DNA of 33,268 bases from Deltaproteobacteria bacterium (GTDB lineage: Bacteria; Myxococcota_A; UBA9160; SZUA-336), in assembly GCA_029261925.1 (NCBI GenBank), contig JAJDAJ010000033.1, positions 1 to 33,268 of the forward strand, read 5' to 3'. Under the pieces are notes generated by a model, which worked only from the letters and a program-made list of their open reading frames with translations, had not been told where the DNA came from and made no database searches. Position 1 is the stretch's first letter. Each line of letters opens with the position of its first letter. A program made the translations under genes and the position numbers. Positions 7,850-19,409 of this stretch are shown in pieces.

Positions 7850-8926
7850 TCACGCGATCGCGCGCTGGCGGAGGTGGTGGTCGCAGAGCACCAGGGCGAC
7901 CATGGCCTCGACCATGGGCACCGCGCGGGGCAGTACGCAGGGGTCGTGGCGGCCCTGGGCCTCCAGCGTCACGGACTCGCCGGCGCGGTTGACCGTCTCC
8001 TGCGCCTTGCGGATCGTCGCGGTCGGCTTGAAGGCGGCGCGGAGCAGGACCGGCTCGCCGTTCGAGATGCCGCCCTGCACGCCGCCCGAGCGATTGGTGC
8101 GCGTGCGCACCCGCTCGCCGTCGCTGAAGAACGGGTCGTTGTGCTCGATCCCCGTCAGGCGCGTGCCCTCGAAGCCCGAGCCGATCTCGAAGCCCTTGCA
8201 CGCCGGCAGCGAGAGCAGCCCGCGAGCCAGGTCGGCCTCGAGCTTGTCGAACACCGGCTCGCCCAGCCCCGGAGGCACGCCGTGGGCGACGCAGCTGACC
8301 ACGCCTCCGAGCGAGTCTCCCTCTCCGCGCGCCGCGTCGATGCGACGGATCATCTCCTCGCTGGCCACCGGATCGGGGCAGCGGGTGATCTGCGCCTCGA
8401 CCTGCTCGCGCGTCACCGCCAGCGCGTCGCACTTGGCCTCGACGGTGTGCACGCGGCTGACCCAGGCGATGATCTCCCCGAAGCCCGCGGCGGCGAGCAC
8501 GCGCCGCGCGACGGCGCCCGCGGCCACGCGCCCGATCGTCTCCCGGGCACTCGCGCGTCCACCGCCCTGCCAGTTGCGGATGCCGTACTTGGCCTCGTAC
8601 GTGTAGTCCGCGTGCGACGGACGGTACACGTCGCGCATCTGCTCGTAGGCGGACGGCCGGGCGTCCCGGTTGTGCACCATGATCGAGATCGGCGTGCCCA
8701 GCGTGCGGCCCTCGAACACCCCGGAGAGGATCTCGGCGCGATCCTCCTCCTGGCGGGGCGTGGTCAGGCGGCTCTGGCCGGGGCGCCGCCGGTCGAGCTC
8801 GACCTGGACGTGCTCGGCCGAGAGCTCGAGCCGCGGCGGGCAGCCGTCGATCACCACGCCGACCCCGCCGCCGTGGGATTCGCCCCAGGTGTGCACCCGG
8901 AAGATCTGCCCGAAGCTCGAACCCAT
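7850..8926 (-). CDS. aroC: Chorismate synthase
   Basis: AroC converts EPSP to chorismate using reduced FMN, the last step of the shikimate pathway. The 358-residue protein shows the three family signatures: [20 protein letters not shown] at the N-terminus, [20 protein letters not shown] with GGRASARET at about 105-130, and [16 protein letters not shown], followed by [13 protein letters not shown], at about 250-290. Length fits the bacterial monofunctional enzyme. The ATG at 8926 is preceded by TACTCT seven bases upstream and no clear ribosome site. Chorismate is also the substrate expected for the UbiC-like gene at 28687. That link is metabolic, not one of operon structure. Confidence 0.96.
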   Translation of the reverse strand: MGSSFGQIFRVHTWGESHGGGVGVVIDGCPPRLELSAEHVQVELDRRRPGQSRLTTPRQEEDRAEILSGVFEGRTLGTPISIMVHNRDARPSAYEQMRDVYRPSHADYTYEAKYGIRNWQGGGRASARETIGRVAAGAVARRVLAAAGFGEIIAWVSRVHTVEAKCDALAVTREQVEAQITRCPDPVASEEMIRRIDAARGEGDSLGGVVSCVAHGVPPGLGEPVFDKLEADLARGLLSLPACKGFEIGSGFEGTRLTGIEHNDPFFSDGERVRTRTNRSGGVQGGISNGEPVLLRAAFKPTATIRKAQETVNRAGESVTLEAQGRHDPCVLPRAVPMVEAMVALVLCDHHLRQRAIA

Positions 8927-9044
8927 GCGCGCAGAGTAGGAAAATCGCCCGGGCGCCGGGATCCGGGAGCCCGGGGCAAGGCGCCCCCGGGCAGCGCCGG
9001 GGTCTGGCGTCGCACGCTGGCGCGGCCCGGCCTACGCTCCGTGC

Positions 9045-9569
9045 TCAGCCCCGCTGCGGGCGCCGCAGCAGCACCAGCGTGGCGCCGCTGCCGCCGAGCC
9101 GCGGCGGCGCGCTGGCGTGGGCCAGGACCCGCCCGCGCGCGGCTGCGTGCTCGAGCCAGGCGGGCAGCGCCTCGCGCAGCACGGAGCGGCCATCGGGCGA
9201 GCGCGCACCGCGCCCGTGGACGATCCGTACGCAGCGCAGGCCGGCCGTGGCCTGCGCCTCGAGGAAGGCCAGGGTGCGCTCGCGCGCGACCTCCTCGCGC
9301 AGGCCGTGCAGCTCCAGGCGGGCCTCCGGCTCGATCTCGCCCCGGCCCAGGCGCCCCAGCAGCGCCCGGCTCACGCCCGGCGCCGCGCCGAGCACGCCCT
9401 CGCCTGCGTGCTCGGTCCGCAGCGTGGGCCCGGCCGGCTCTCCGGCGTCGGCCGGCCGGAAGCGTCGTCGCCGCAGCGGTGGCTCGACCGCGTCGGCGTC
9501 GACCGGTCGCGCGCCCGACACGGCGCGCTCGAATGCCTCGCGGTCTCGCGGGTCGTCGTCGCCGCCCAC
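9045..9569 (-). CDS. Smr-domain protein
   Basis: A 174-residue protein with a disordered, acidic/basic N-terminal half and a C-terminal Smr (small MutS-related) domain at about residues 85-170. The family motifs are LELHGLR (about 86-92) and VRIVHGRG (about 113-120), with GATLVLLRRP at the end. Stand-alone Smr proteins have been tied to endonuclease cleavage of mRNA on collided ribosomes or of DNA, and the conserved LDxH is here LELH. The start is GTG at 9569, one base after the mutY stop (9571-9573), so it is translated from the same message. It is the last gene of the rnd-to-smr run. Confidence 0.85.
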   Translation of the reverse strand: MGGDDDPRDREAFERAVSGARPVDADAVEPPLRRRRFRPADAGEPAGPTLRTEHAGEGVLGAAPGVSRALLGRLGRGEIEPEARLELHGLREEVARERTLAFLEAQATAGLRCVRIVHGRGARSPDGRSVLREALPAWLEHAAARGRVLAHASAPPRLGGSGATLVLLRRPQRG

Positions 9570-9570
9570 C

Positions 9571-10641
9571 TCAGTAGCCCCCGTCCGCGTCGACCAGCGC
9601 GATCAGCTTGCGCACGAGGCGCGACAGCGGCAGCGCATCGACCTCGCTGCGGCTGCACCAGCGGGCCTCGCCGTCGCGCGCGCGCAGGCGTCCGCCGCGG
9701 TGCTCGAGCTCGACCACGCGCAGGGTCAGCGCGCGGTGCGTGAACGCGTGGCGCACCTCGCCCAGGTCCCGTCCCGGGCGCGACTCGATCCCGGTGCGCT
9801 CGCGCAGCTCGTCGACCAGGGTCGCCGTGCTGTCTCCCGCGACCGACGGCGTCTCCCAGAGCCCCCCCAGCAGCCCCTTCGAGGGGCGGCGCAGCAGCAG
9901 CCAGCGTCCGTCGCGTCGGCTCCGGAGCGCCCCGCTCACCGCGCTCACCGCGCGCACCGCGGGTCTGCGCCGCGGCGCGGGAAACGCCTCGGGATGGCCG
10001 CTGGCCGCCGCGGCGCAGAGCGTGCGCACGGGACAGGTCGGGCAGAGCGGGGCGCGCGGCGTGCACACGGTCGCGCCCAGCTCCATCAGCGCCTGGTTGA
10101 AGTCGCCCGGATGCGGTCCCGGCACCAGCTGGCCGGCGAGCGTCCAGGCGTCGCGCTCGGCGAGCTCCGGCTCGGCGATCCAGCGCGAGAGCACGCGCCG
10201 CACGTTGCCGTCGACGATCGCGGCGGGCTCGTCGAAGGCGATCGAGCGGATCGCCCCGGCGGTGTACGGGCCCACGCCCGGCAGCGCGCGCAGCGCGTCG
10301 GGGTCGCGCGGCAGCTCGCCGCCGTGCCGGTCCACCACGCACGCGGCGGCTCGCCTGAGGTTGCGCGCGCGCGAGTAGTAGCCCAGTCCCTCCCACGCCT
10401 TGAGCACGTCCTGCTCCTCGGCGTCGGCGAGCGCCTGCACGTCGGGAAAGCGCGAGATGAAGCGCTCGTAGTACGGGATCACGGTGTCCACGCGCGTCTG
10501 CTGCAGCATGGCCTCGGACAGCCAGATCCGGTACGGATCCCGCGTGCGCCGCCAGGGCAGATCGCGGCGATTCTCGAGGTACCAGGCCAGCAGGCGGCGG
10601 CGCAGCGCGTCGCGCCGCGCCGCCGGCAGGCGCGGGCTCAC
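9571..10641 (-). CDS. mutY: A/G-specific adenine DNA glycosylase
   Basis: MutY removes adenine mispaired with 8-oxoguanine. The 356-residue protein starts at a GTG that overlaps the upstream peptidase stop by four bases (GTGA, 10638-10641). Visible parts are the catalytic Glu at about 43 (WLSEAMLQQT), the helix-hairpin-helix LPGVGPYTAGAI (120-131) and the catalytic Asp at about 144 (VDGNVRRVL). The [4Fe-4S] ligands are C193-x6-C200-x2-C203-x5-C209. A C-terminal NUDIX-like 8-oxoG recognition domain follows (about 235-350; RRPSKGLLGGLWETP). All key residues are present. Confidence 0.95.
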   Translation of the reverse strand: MSPRLPAARRDALRRRLLAWYLENRRDLPWRRTRDPYRIWLSEAMLQQTRVDTVIPYYERFISRFPDVQALADAEEQDVLKAWEGLGYYSRARNLRRAAACVVDRHGGELPRDPDALRALPGVGPYTAGAIRSIAFDEPAAIVDGNVRRVLSRWIAEPELAERDAWTLAGQLVPGPHPGDFNQALMELGATVCTPRAPLCPTCPVRTLCAAAASGHPEAFPAPRRRPAVRAVSAVSGALRSRRDGRWLLLRRPSKGLLGGLWETPSVAGDSTATLVDELRERTGIESRPGRDLGEVRHAFTHRALTLRVVELEHRGGRLRARDGEARWCSRSEVDALPLSRLVRKLIALVDADGGY

Positions 10642-11999
10642 GAGCCGCTCTCGCCCTCCGCGGCGGGAGCGGCGGGCAGCGCGGTCTCGGGCCCGGTGCC
10701 GAGCCGTGCATGCACGTGATCCTGGATCCAGCTCTCGTCGAGCCACTCGAAGGGATCGGCGAACTCCCCGCCGACGATCACGGCGAAGTGCAGGTGGTCG
10801 CCTCCGGCCAGGCCGGTGGCGCCGCTGTGGCCGACGAGGTCGCCCTTCGAGACCACGTCCGCCTTCGCGACGCTCAGGTCGGACAGGTGCGCGTAGAGCG
10901 TGAACAGCCCCATGCCGTGATCCACGATCACCGTGCGGCCGTAGATCGCCAGGTCGTCGGCGAACGCCACGATGCCGTCGTTGGCGGCGGGGACCGCCGC
11001 GCGAGACGTCGAGGCCATGTCGAGTCCCAGGTGCAGCTGTCGGTCGACGTCGCGGCCCTGGTAGCGGTACGTGCGCCGGTCTCCGAAGCCGGCACGGCGA
11101 GCGGCGTTGGGCAGCGGCTGGAACGCGCCGCGCCAGAGCATCTCCTCGTTCGACTTGCGGCAGATCTCGCGGATCCGATCGGCGCTGGCGCGCCGCAGCC
11201 CGCGGTTGATCTCCAGGTAGCCCTCGAGCACGTCGCCGCCGTGCGCGGGCAGCAGCTCCGCGACCTTCTGCTGCATGAAGCCGTCCGAGAGCTCGATGAC
11301 GTCGCTCTGCTGGCGATGCTCGATCAGCCGGATCGGAGTGCCGACCGTCGCCTCGTTCCCCGAGCGATCGATCGCGACGACCTGCGGCACGGTGTCGAGG
11401 GTCGCGTCGAGCGGGATGGCGTAGAACGCGGCGAAGTGTCCGGGGAGGCTCGGGTGGGGGTAGCCGCTGAAGAACTGCTCGCCCACGCGCACACCGTGGC
11501 GCTTGACCTCCTCGCCCAGCGAGTAGGTCGCCACGCGCGTCCCTCCGGGCCGGGCGTACGTCAGGCCCGAGCTCAGCGAGATCCGCGGTGGCTGGGTGTC
11601 GATGACCAGCGGCACCTCGACCTCGGTGACGTTGCCGCCCCAGGAGTAGTCGTGCGCCTCGGCGCGCAGCGTGGCGGGCCCGTCGGGGATGCCGAGCTCG
11701 GCGGGGTCGATCGACACGTTGATGCGGCGCTCGCCCGACATCTCGGCGCCCACGAAGAGGTTGCCGCGGAAGAGCTGCTCCTCGAGCTCGAGCTCGTCCT
11801 CGCCGACCTCGAGCCACACCCGCACCCGCTCGAGGCCCGTGCCCTGGTCGGTGAAGCGGAACTCGTGCGCGTACTGGCCGTTGACGAAGGCCGGCGTCGT
11901 GCTGGTGTGGATCTCCGGCGCGTCGCTCTCGAAGCGCGTCCACAGGTAGCCGGTGACCACGCCCGCGAGCGCGACGATCAGCAGCCAGAGCAGTCGCAT
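10638..11999 (-). CDS. M23 (LytM-type) metallopeptidase, membrane-anchored
   Basis: A periplasmic peptidoglycan endopeptidase or LytM-domain regulator. The start MRLLWLLIVALAGVVTGYLW is a single N-terminal membrane anchor. A long beta-rich region (about 25-290) resembles immunoglobulin-like folds, with NVTEVEVPLVIDTQPPRISL at its midpoint. The C-terminal M23 domain has the zinc ligands H323/D327 in HLGLDM and H402/H404 in HLHF, so it should be catalytically active. A short Ala/Glu-rich tail ends the protein. The ATG at 11999 has a G-rich ribosome site (GGGGGAG) at good spacing; GTG at 12002 is the alternative. It overlaps mutY by four bases. Confidence 0.9.
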   Translation of the reverse strand: MRLLWLLIVALAGVVTGYLWTRFESDAPEIHTSTTPAFVNGQYAHEFRFTDQGTGLERVRVWLEVGEDELELEEQLFRGNLFVGAEMSGERRINVSIDPAELGIPDGPATLRAEAHDYSWGGNVTEVEVPLVIDTQPPRISLSSGLTYARPGGTRVATYSLGEEVKRHGVRVGEQFFSGYPHPSLPGHFAAFYAIPLDATLDTVPQVVAIDRSGNEATVGTPIRLIEHRQQSDVIELSDGFMQQKVAELLPAHGGDVLEGYLEINRGLRRASADRIREICRKSNEEMLWRGAFQPLPNAARRAGFGDRRTYRYQGRDVDRQLHLGLDMASTSRAAVPAANDGIVAFADDLAIYGRTVIVDHGMGLFTLYAHLSDLSVAKADVVSKGDLVGHSGATGLAGGDHLHFAVIVGGEFADPFEWLDESWIQDHVHARLGTGPETALPAAPAAEGESGS

Positions 12000-12073
12000 C
12001 ACCCAACTCCCCCCGAGCTGTTTGCGCGGGGACCCACCCCGCCGGGAGAATCTACCTGCGCTCGCTGTTGCCG

Positions 12074-14038
<1,965 letters not shown>

Positions 14039-14061
14039 TCTCTCCCCCGCCTGCGTCCCGC

Positions 14062-15375
14062 TCAGTCGCGGATCCAGGCCTCGACCGCGTCGATCTCCTT
14101 GGGGATCGCCGCGGTCAGGTTCTCGTGGCCGTCGTCGGTCACCACCACGTCGTCCTCGATGCGCACCCCGATCCCGCGCAGGTGGTCGGGGCTCTTCTCC
14201 TCGCTCGAGCCGAAGTACAGCCCGGGCTCGATCGTGAAGCACATTCCCGGCTCGAGCTCGCGGGGCTGACCGTCGACCGCGTACTGGCCGACGTCGTGCA
14301 CGTCCATGCCGAGCAGGTGGCCGGTCGAGTGCATGTAGAAGGGCCGGTAGGCCTCGCTCTCGAGCAGGCCGTCGATGTCGCCCTCGAGCGCCTTGAGCTC
14401 GACCAGGCCCTCGACCAGCTTGCGCAGCGCGGCCTCGTGGATCGCCTTGAGGGTGGTTCGGGGCCGCACCGCGTCGAACGCGGCCCGCTGGGCCTCGAGC
14501 ACCGCCTGGTACACGTCGCGCGCGGCGCCCTCGTAGTGTCCACCGACCGGGTAGGTGCGGGTGACGTCCGACGCGTAGCCGTGGAGCTCGACGCCCGCGT
14601 CGATCAGCACGAGCTGGCCCGCCTCGAGCCGGGCCTCGTTGGTCACGTAGTGCAGGACGGTCGCGTTGTCACCCGCGCCCACGATGCTCGCGTACGCGGG
14701 GCCCGCGCCGCCGCGCGCGCGGAAGACCTGGTGCAGCGCCGCCTCGAGCTCGTACTCCCAGCGTCCCGGCTGGCAAAGGCGGGCCGCCGCGCGATGCGCC
14801 TCCCGCGAGATCGTCGCCGCGGCGCGCATGATCTCGAGCTCGGCGGGGCTCTTGTAGCTGCGCATCCGGTGCAGCGCGTCGAACGGCGACACCACCTCGG
14901 TGGGCGCCGCCACACCGCGGCGCAGCCTGGCGCGCGTCTTCTCCAGCGCATCGACCACCCGATCGTCCAGGGCGCGGTCGCGTCCGAACGCGTGCCAGAG
15001 CCGCCGCCGGTTCTCGATCAGCCCGGGGAGGCGCTCCCCGAGCTCCTCGACGGGAAACGCCTCGTCGGCACCGAACTCGCTCACGGCCCCCTCGACCCCG
15101 GGTCGGCGGCCGTTCCAGGTCTCCATCTCGGGATCGCGGGGCTGCACGAAGAGCACGAAGCGGTCCTGCGTGAACACGGCGACCGCTTCGGGCTGCGGGA
15201 ATCCGGTCAGGTAGAGCAGGTCCGAGTCCTGTCGGAAGACGTACTCGGTGTCGTTCGAGCGCGTCCGGGGCCGCGCGCCCGGGATCAGCGCGACGCCGTC
15301 GCCCAGCCCGGCCATGAAGCGCGCGCGGCGCTCCGCGAGCTCGTCGGAACCGATGGCGGGGACCGGGGTGGGCAT
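14062..15375 (-). CDS. pepP: Xaa-Pro aminopeptidase (aminopeptidase P, M24B)
   Basis: Removes N-terminal residues preceding proline, using two Mn2+ ions in the cytoplasm. The 437-residue protein has an AMP_N domain (about 10-140; [19 protein letters not shown]) and a pita-bread M24 catalytic domain. Metal ligands visible are D259 (LIDAGVE), D270 ([10 protein letters not shown]), the His in [14 protein letters not shown], the Glu in FTIEPGLYF and the Glu in [10 protein letters not shown]. The length matches E. coli PepP (441). The ATG at 15375 has GGAG very close upstream. It is 21 nt downstream of rnd. Confidence 0.95.
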   Translation of the reverse strand: MPTPVPAIGSDELAERRARFMAGLGDGVALIPGARPRTRSNDTEYVFRQDSDLLYLTGFPQPEAVAVFTQDRFVLFVQPRDPEMETWNGRRPGVEGAVSEFGADEAFPVEELGERLPGLIENRRRLWHAFGRDRALDDRVVDALEKTRARLRRGVAAPTEVVSPFDALHRMRSYKSPAELEIMRAAATISREAHRAAARLCQPGRWEYELEAALHQVFRARGGAGPAYASIVGAGDNATVLHYVTNEARLEAGQLVLIDAGVELHGYASDVTRTYPVGGHYEGAARDVYQAVLEAQRAAFDAVRPRTTLKAIHEAALRKLVEGLVELKALEGDIDGLLESEAYRPFYMHSTGHLLGMDVHDVGQYAVDGQPRELEPGMCFTIEPGLYFGSSEEKSPDHLRGIGVRIEDDVVVTDDGHENLTAAIPKEIDAVEAWIRD

Positions 15376-15396
15376 CGCTCCAAACCTAGCAAGGAC

Positions 15397-16677
15397 TCAG
15401 CGCTTGGCGTCGGCGGGCACCTCGGAACCGCCCTCGCCGCGGCCCTTGCCGCGGCGGCGGCGCGAGCGCTTCCGCGCTCTCTTCGCGCGCTTCGCCTCGG
15501 GCTGCGCCTCCGCATCGCCCTCGCCCTCGGCCTCGCGCATGGCCTCGATGGCCTGGCCTCCGAACTCGCGCGCCCACCAGCCCTTGACCGCCGGCAGCTC
15601 GGCCAGTGCCTCGGGGCTCTCGGGCCGCCCCCAGGCGATCGTCTCCAGCACCGCGTTGGCGCAGAACACCCCGGGGTCCAGCTCCAGCTCCTGGGCACGC
15701 GTGGCGCGCCACTTCTTGAGCCGGGCCAGCCGTCGCTCGCCGTTGCGGTCGAGGCGCTTGCGGCCGTTGCCCGAGCCGCTGGGCGTCCGCGCGGGCGTGG
15801 CGTGCTCCGGTCCCTCGAGCCCGCGCACGATCGCTTCGATGATCTCCTGTCCCATGCGCCGCAGCACCAGGTCGGTGATTCCCTTGCGTCGCGCCAGCGT
15901 GCGACGCGAGCGCGCCGGGTTCTGTGCCAGCTCGATCAGGGTGCCGGTGCCCAGCACCTTGAACGGGGGCTTGTCGAGCTGCCGCGCGCGCTGGTCGCGC
16001 ATCAGGAAGAGCTCGCGAAGCACGGCGAGCGCCCGCGGCGAGAGCTTGCTCGCGCCCTTGATGCGCAGGTAGCCCTGCTCGTCGAACTCGCGCTCCGGCC
16101 AGCTGCGCGCCTCGAGGGTGGCGAACTCCGCGCGCGCCCAGTCCAGGCGCTTGCGCGCGCGCAGCTCCTTCTCGACGAGGCGCGAGAGCTCCACCAGGTA
16201 GAGCACGTCGGCGGCCGCGTACTCGACCTGCACCGGCTTCAGCGGCCGGCGCGACCAGTCGGTGCGCTGCTGGTCCTTCGAGAGCTTCACGTCGAAGTGC
16301 CGCTCGACCAGCGCGCCCAGCCCGACCGAGGGATAGCCCAGGAGCTGGGCCGATATCATGGTGTCGAAGAGGTTCGCGACGCGGATCCCGCTGTGGCGAT
16401 CGAGCACGTACAGGTCGTACTCGGCGGCGTGCAGGACCTTGCGGATCTCCGGGTTCGCGAAGACCTCCCCGAGCGGGTCCAGCCCGCCAGGCGGCAGCGC
16501 GAGCGGATCGACCAGGAACGTCCCGCAGCGTGCGCTGATCTGCACCAGGCACAGCTTGTCGTGGTAGTGGAAGAAGGAGTCGGCCTCGGTGTCGACCGCG
16601 ATCACCTTCTCGCGTGAGAGCTTGCGGGCGAGATCCGCGACCGCATCCGGCTCGTCGATGAAGGGATAGTCGCTCAT
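15397..16677 (-). CDS. rnd: Ribonuclease D
   Basis: A 3'-5' exoribonuclease of the DEDDy family that trims tRNA and other stable RNA precursors. From the ATG at 16677 it has 426 residues. ExoI has D29/E31 in VIAVDTEADSFF, ExoII includes VLHAAEYDLYVLD, and ExoIII is YAAADVLYL with the catalytic Tyr and Asp. An HRDC domain (about 205-285; LREL..RDQRARQLDKPPF) and a second HRDC-like region follow. The C-terminal 45 residues or so form an unusually basic, low-complexity tail (KRAKRARKRSRRRRGKG), possibly for RNA binding. The frame is open 53 codons upstream, but the MSDYPFIDEP start fits the family. A promoter lies about 65-95 nt before the start. Confidence 0.93.
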   Translation of the reverse strand: MSDYPFIDEPDAVADLARKLSREKVIAVDTEADSFFHYHDKLCLVQISARCGTFLVDPLALPPGGLDPLGEVFANPEIRKVLHAAEYDLYVLDRHSGIRVANLFDTMISAQLLGYPSVGLGALVERHFDVKLSKDQQRTDWSRRPLKPVQVEYAAADVLYLVELSRLVEKELRARKRLDWARAEFATLEARSWPEREFDEQGYLRIKGASKLSPRALAVLRELFLMRDQRARQLDKPPFKVLGTGTLIELAQNPARSRRTLARRKGITDLVLRRMGQEIIEAIVRGLEGPEHATPARTPSGSGNGRKRLDRNGERRLARLKKWRATRAQELELDPGVFCANAVLETIAWGRPESPEALAELPAVKGWWAREFGGQAIEAMREAEGEGDAEAQPEAKRAKRARKRSRRRRGKGRGEGGSEVPADAKR

Positions 16678-16746
16678 CGGGCCGTCTCGGATCTCCTCGG
16701 TGCAAGAGCTTCCGGCGGGAGGAGGTCCGGTGAGCCAGGCGGCTGG

Positions 16747-16774
16747 ATTGTAACGCCGACCCGATTTGCGGCAA
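16747..16774 (-). promoter_or_regulatory. Sigma-70-like promoter for rnd-pepP-acs operon
   Basis: On the minus strand TTGCCG (16769-16774), a 16-bp spacer and TACAAT (16747-16752, five of six consensus) point at rnd. The predicted leader is about 63 nt. This is the best -10/-35 pair I see on the left side of the window and the likely start of the rnd-to-smr transcript. Confidence 0.6.
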
Positions 16775-16869
16775 CGTGACGCCAGACCATGGGCATAACG
16801 ACACGATTCCGGGTCTGAAATGACCCACAAGCGCACGCGTGGCTCCGGGAGGCCGCTCCCGGCACGGGA

Positions 16870-16887
16870 GGGGCCGGATCCGGCCCC
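16870..16887. repeat. 18-bp perfect palindrome downstream of the DUF4124 gene
   Basis: GGGGCCGGATCCGGCCCC is its own reverse complement and begins eight bases past the stop of the minus-strand gene ending at 16895. Two further GC-rich inverted repeats follow at about 16847-16870. There is no T-tract, so it is a hairpin candidate rather than a textbook intrinsic terminator. Confidence 0.6.
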
Positions 16888-16894
16888 GCAGCGG

Positions 16895-17656
16895 TCAGGT
16901 CAGGATGGCCGCACCCAGCCCGAAGACCACGCCCACGCCGATGCTCAGGACCAGGCCGACGACGAAGGTGACCATGGTGACCTTGATGGCCGCCCCGAAG
17001 CTCTCGCAGTGCATGCCGCGGAGCACCGCGGCGTACGCCAGCACCGTGGCGATCAGGCTGAGCGCGAGGCCCCCGAAGAGCATCCCCGGGCTGGTCGGGT
17101 CGATCAGCGCCACCATCTGCGCGGTCCCGCTGGCCATCCCGCCGGCGATGGCCTGCATGAAGACCACCAGCATGGCCTTGCCGAGGCCGATCGGCTCCTC
17201 GCCTGCCAGGCTGCAGGCCATCTTGAGCACCAGGGCGCCGATCCCGACGGTGATGGGCACGATGACGAGCAGCATCACGATCAGCATCACGGCGCCGACC
17301 CCGGCCAGCGCGCTCATGTCGAGCTTCGGCGCGCCGCCGCCGGGCTGGGCCGCCTGCGCCTCGGCGAGCGCCTTCTCCATCTGCGCCATCAAGCCCTGCG
17401 GCGCCCCGGCGGGCTGGCCCGGTCCGCCCTCCTCCTCGGAGCCGTTCAGGCCCTCGATGACGGAGAGGCGACCCTGCTGCTCGAGCTCGCCACCGATGTC
17501 CTCGATCTGGTCCCGGTAGCGCGCCGGGACGTCGTAGTACGAGTCGGTGTAGTGGGTCTGACCGTGGTCATCGACCCAGGTGTAGATCTCGGCGCTCGCG
17601 GTGCTCGCCCAGGACAGGGCGGCGGCAACCATCAGGGAGAGGAGGGTGTGGCGCAT
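16895..17656 (-). CDS. DUF4124 lipoprotein-like/secreted N-domain fused to a multi-spanning membrane domain
   Basis: A 253-residue envelope protein. The ATG at 17656 gives a signal peptide, MRHTLLSLMVAAALSWASTA, with cleavage likely after SA. A DUF4124 segment follows (EIYTWVDDHGQTHYTDSYYD, about 23-42), a small periplasmic module. After a Gly/Pro/Ala-rich linker come about five membrane helices (residues 110-253; VMLIVMLLVIVPITVGIGAL, GMLFGGLALSLIATVLAYAA, FVVGLVLSIGVGVVFGLGAA), Yip1-like in spacing. Function unknown. The start codon is head to head with proS, 49 nt apart. An upstream GTG or ATG in the same frame would enter the proS gene and destroy the signal peptide, so it was rejected. 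Confidence 0.75.
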   Translation of the reverse strand: MRHTLLSLMVAAALSWASTASAEIYTWVDDHGQTHYTDSYYDVPARYRDQIEDIGGELEQQGRLSVIEGLNGSEEEGGPGQPAGAPQGLMAQMEKALAEAQAAQPGGGAPKLDMSALAGVGAVMLIVMLLVIVPITVGIGALVLKMACSLAGEEPIGLGKAMLVVFMQAIAGGMASGTAQMVALIDPTSPGMLFGGLALSLIATVLAYAAVLRGMHCESFGAAIKVTMVTFVVGLVLSIGVGVVFGLGAAILT

Positions 17657-17667
17657 CCCGGGGGGTA

Positions 17668-17696
17668 TCGAGAATCGCCTGGGTGATCTGTAGACT
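17668..17696 (+). promoter_or_regulatory. Candidate promoter giving a leaderless proS transcript
   Basis: TCGAGA (17668-17673), a 17-bp spacer and TAGACT (17691-17696) match four of six bases each. The ATG at 17706 is only nine bases after the -10, so the mRNA would start at or just before it. The tract TAGACTTTTT is strikingly AT-rich for this DNA, and no ribosome site precedes the ATG. Confidence 0.45.
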
Positions 17697-17705
17697 TTTT
17701 GCCCG

Positions 17706-19409
17706 ATGCGCTGGTCCCGGCTGTTCATACCCACGCTTCGCGACGATCCCTCGGACGCGGAGGCGCCCAGTCACCGGCTCATGCTGCGTGCGGGCCTGAT
17801 CCGCCAGCTCGGTGCGGGTCTGTACAGCAAGCTGCCGCTCGGTCAGCGCGTGCTGCGCAGGATCGAGGCGATCGTGCGCGAGGAGATGGAACGCATCGGC
17901 GCCCAGGAGTTCCACCACCCGGCGCTGCACCCCGCCGAGATCTGGCGCGAGAGCGGTCGCTGGGACGCGATCTCCGACGAGATGTTCCGCCTGCGCGACC
18001 GCAAGCAGGCCGAGATGTGCCTGGGCATGACCCACGAGGAGATCTTCACCTGGGTCGCGCGCGCCGAGCTGCGAAGCTACAAGCAGCTGCCGCAGATCTG
18101 GTACCAGATCCAGACCAAGTTCCGCGACGAGGCCCGCCCCAAGTCGGGCGTGCTGCGGGCCCGCGAGTTCATCATGAAGGACTCGTACTCCTTCGACGCG
18201 GACGACGCCGGGCTCGATCGGTCCTTCGACCTTCACGCCGGGGCCTACGCGCGCATCTTCGAGCGCTGCGGAGTCGACGCGATCCCCGTCGAGGCGTCGT
18301 CGGGCGCGATGGGCGGCAGCGCCTCCGTGGAGTTCATGGCGCGCTCCGACGCCGGCGAGGACTGGATCGTGCTCTGCGACGGCTGCAGCTACTCCGCGAA
18401 CCTGGAGAAGGCGACGTCGGCCGTGGCGGCCGTCGACGATCCCGGGGACGCCGCGCCAGTGGAGCGCTTTCCCACGCCGGGCGTGCGCACCATCGACGAC
18501 CTGGCCCGCCTGGAGGGCGGAGCGCCGGCGGACCGGCAGATCAAGACGCTCGTCCAGATGGTGGACGGAGAGCCGGTCCTGCTGCTGCTGCGCGGCGATC
18601 ACGACCTCAACGAGGTCAAGCTGGCCGAGGCGACCGGCTCGACCGACGCGCGCCCCGCCCATCCCGAGGAGTGCCGGGCCGCACTGGGCGCGCTTCCCGG
18701 CAGCCTGGGCGCCGTGGGTGTGAGCGCCGTGCAGATCCTCGCCGACGACGCCCTGCGCGGTCGCCGCTCCATGACGACCGGCGCCAACGAGGACGACTTC
18801 CACCTGCGCCACGTCGACGTGGAGCGCGACATCGAGGGCGCGCGCTGGGTCAGCCTGCGCAACGTGGAGGAGGGCGACGCCTGCGTCGAGTGCGGCAAGC
18901 CGCTGCGCGTGGTCAAGTCCATCGAGGTCGGGCACATCTTCAAGCTGGGGCTGCGCTACTCCGAGTCGATGGGCGCGAACGTGCTCGACGCGAACGGCAA
19001 GGAGGTGCCGCTGGTCATGGGCTCCTACGGCATCGGCATGGAGCGCATCATGGCGGCGGCGATCGAGGCCCACCACGACGACAACGGGATCCTCTGGCCG
19101 GCCGCCATCGCGCCGTTCGACGTCGTGGTCTCGCCGGTCAAGGCCAAGGACGCCGAGCAGGCGCGCGTGTCGGAGCAGCTCTACGAGCAGCTGGGCGCGG
19201 CCGGGCTCGCCGTGCTGCTCGACGATCGCGACGAGCGGGCGGGGGTGAAGTTCAAGGACGCCGACCTGATCGGGATCCCCTGGCGCGTCGTCGTAGGTCC
19301 GCGCGCGCTGAAGAACGGCAACGTGGAGCTCGCCGAGCGCGCGACCGGCGCCGCGTCCGAGGTCGCGCTCGACGCGGTCGTCGGCCAGCTGCGCGAGAAG
19401 ACCGCTTGA
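17706..19409 (+). CDS. proS: Prolyl-tRNA synthetase, bacterial type with editing domain
   Basis: Class II synthetase charging tRNA-Pro. The 567-residue protein has the bacterial ProS architecture: motif 1 region ([20 protein letters not shown], about 42-61), motif 2 around [19 protein letters not shown] (about 137-155), an inserted YbaK/INS editing domain between motifs 2 and 3 (about 220-390; [20 protein letters not shown]), motif 3 [15 protein letters not shown] (about 437-451) and an HGTP_anticodon domain to the end. Length matches E. coli ProS (572). The ATG at 17706 opens without a Shine-Dalgarno sequence. Its TGA overlaps the TTG start of the next gene. Confidence 0.97.
   Translation: MRWSRLFIPTLRDDPSDAEAPSHRLMLRAGLIRQLGAGLYSKLPLGQRVLRRIEAIVREEMERIGAQEFHHPALHPAEIWRESGRWDAISDEMFRLRDRKQAEMCLGMTHEEIFTWVARAELRSYKQLPQIWYQIQTKFRDEARPKSGVLRAREFIMKDSYSFDADDAGLDRSFDLHAGAYARIFERCGVDAIPVEASSGAMGGSASVEFMARSDAGEDWIVLCDGCSYSANLEKATSAVAAVDDPGDAAPVERFPTPGVRTIDDLARLEGGAPADRQIKTLVQMVDGEPVLLLLRGDHDLNEVKLAEATGSTDARPAHPEECRAALGALPGSLGAVGVSAVQILADDALRGRRSMTTGANEDDFHLRHVDVERDIEGARWVSLRNVEEGDACVECGKPLRVVKSIEVGHIFKLGLRYSESMGANVLDANGKEVPLVMGSYGIGMERIMAAAIEAHHDDNGILWPAAIAPFDVVVSPVKAKDAEQARVSEQLYEQLGAAGLAVLLDDRDERAGVKFKDADLIGIPWRVVVGPRALKNGNVELAERATGAASEVALDAVVGQLREKTA

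Noticed and set aside
8927..9044. Possible intrinsic terminator between smr and aroC (GC palindrome followed by ATTTT at about 8941-8955)
   Set aside because: The palindrome CGCCCGGGCG has no loop and the T run is only four bases; too weak to call.
9571..12006. 811-codon minus-strand frame reading through the peptidase gene into mutY
   Set aside because: MutY begins at GTG 10641. The upstream part is an off-frame shadow of the M23 peptidase, whose zinc motifs are in the other frame.
14039..14242. 68-codon upstream extension of the acs frame
   Set aside because: It overlaps the conserved C-terminus of PepP and the ATG at 14038 has GGGGGAGA just before it.
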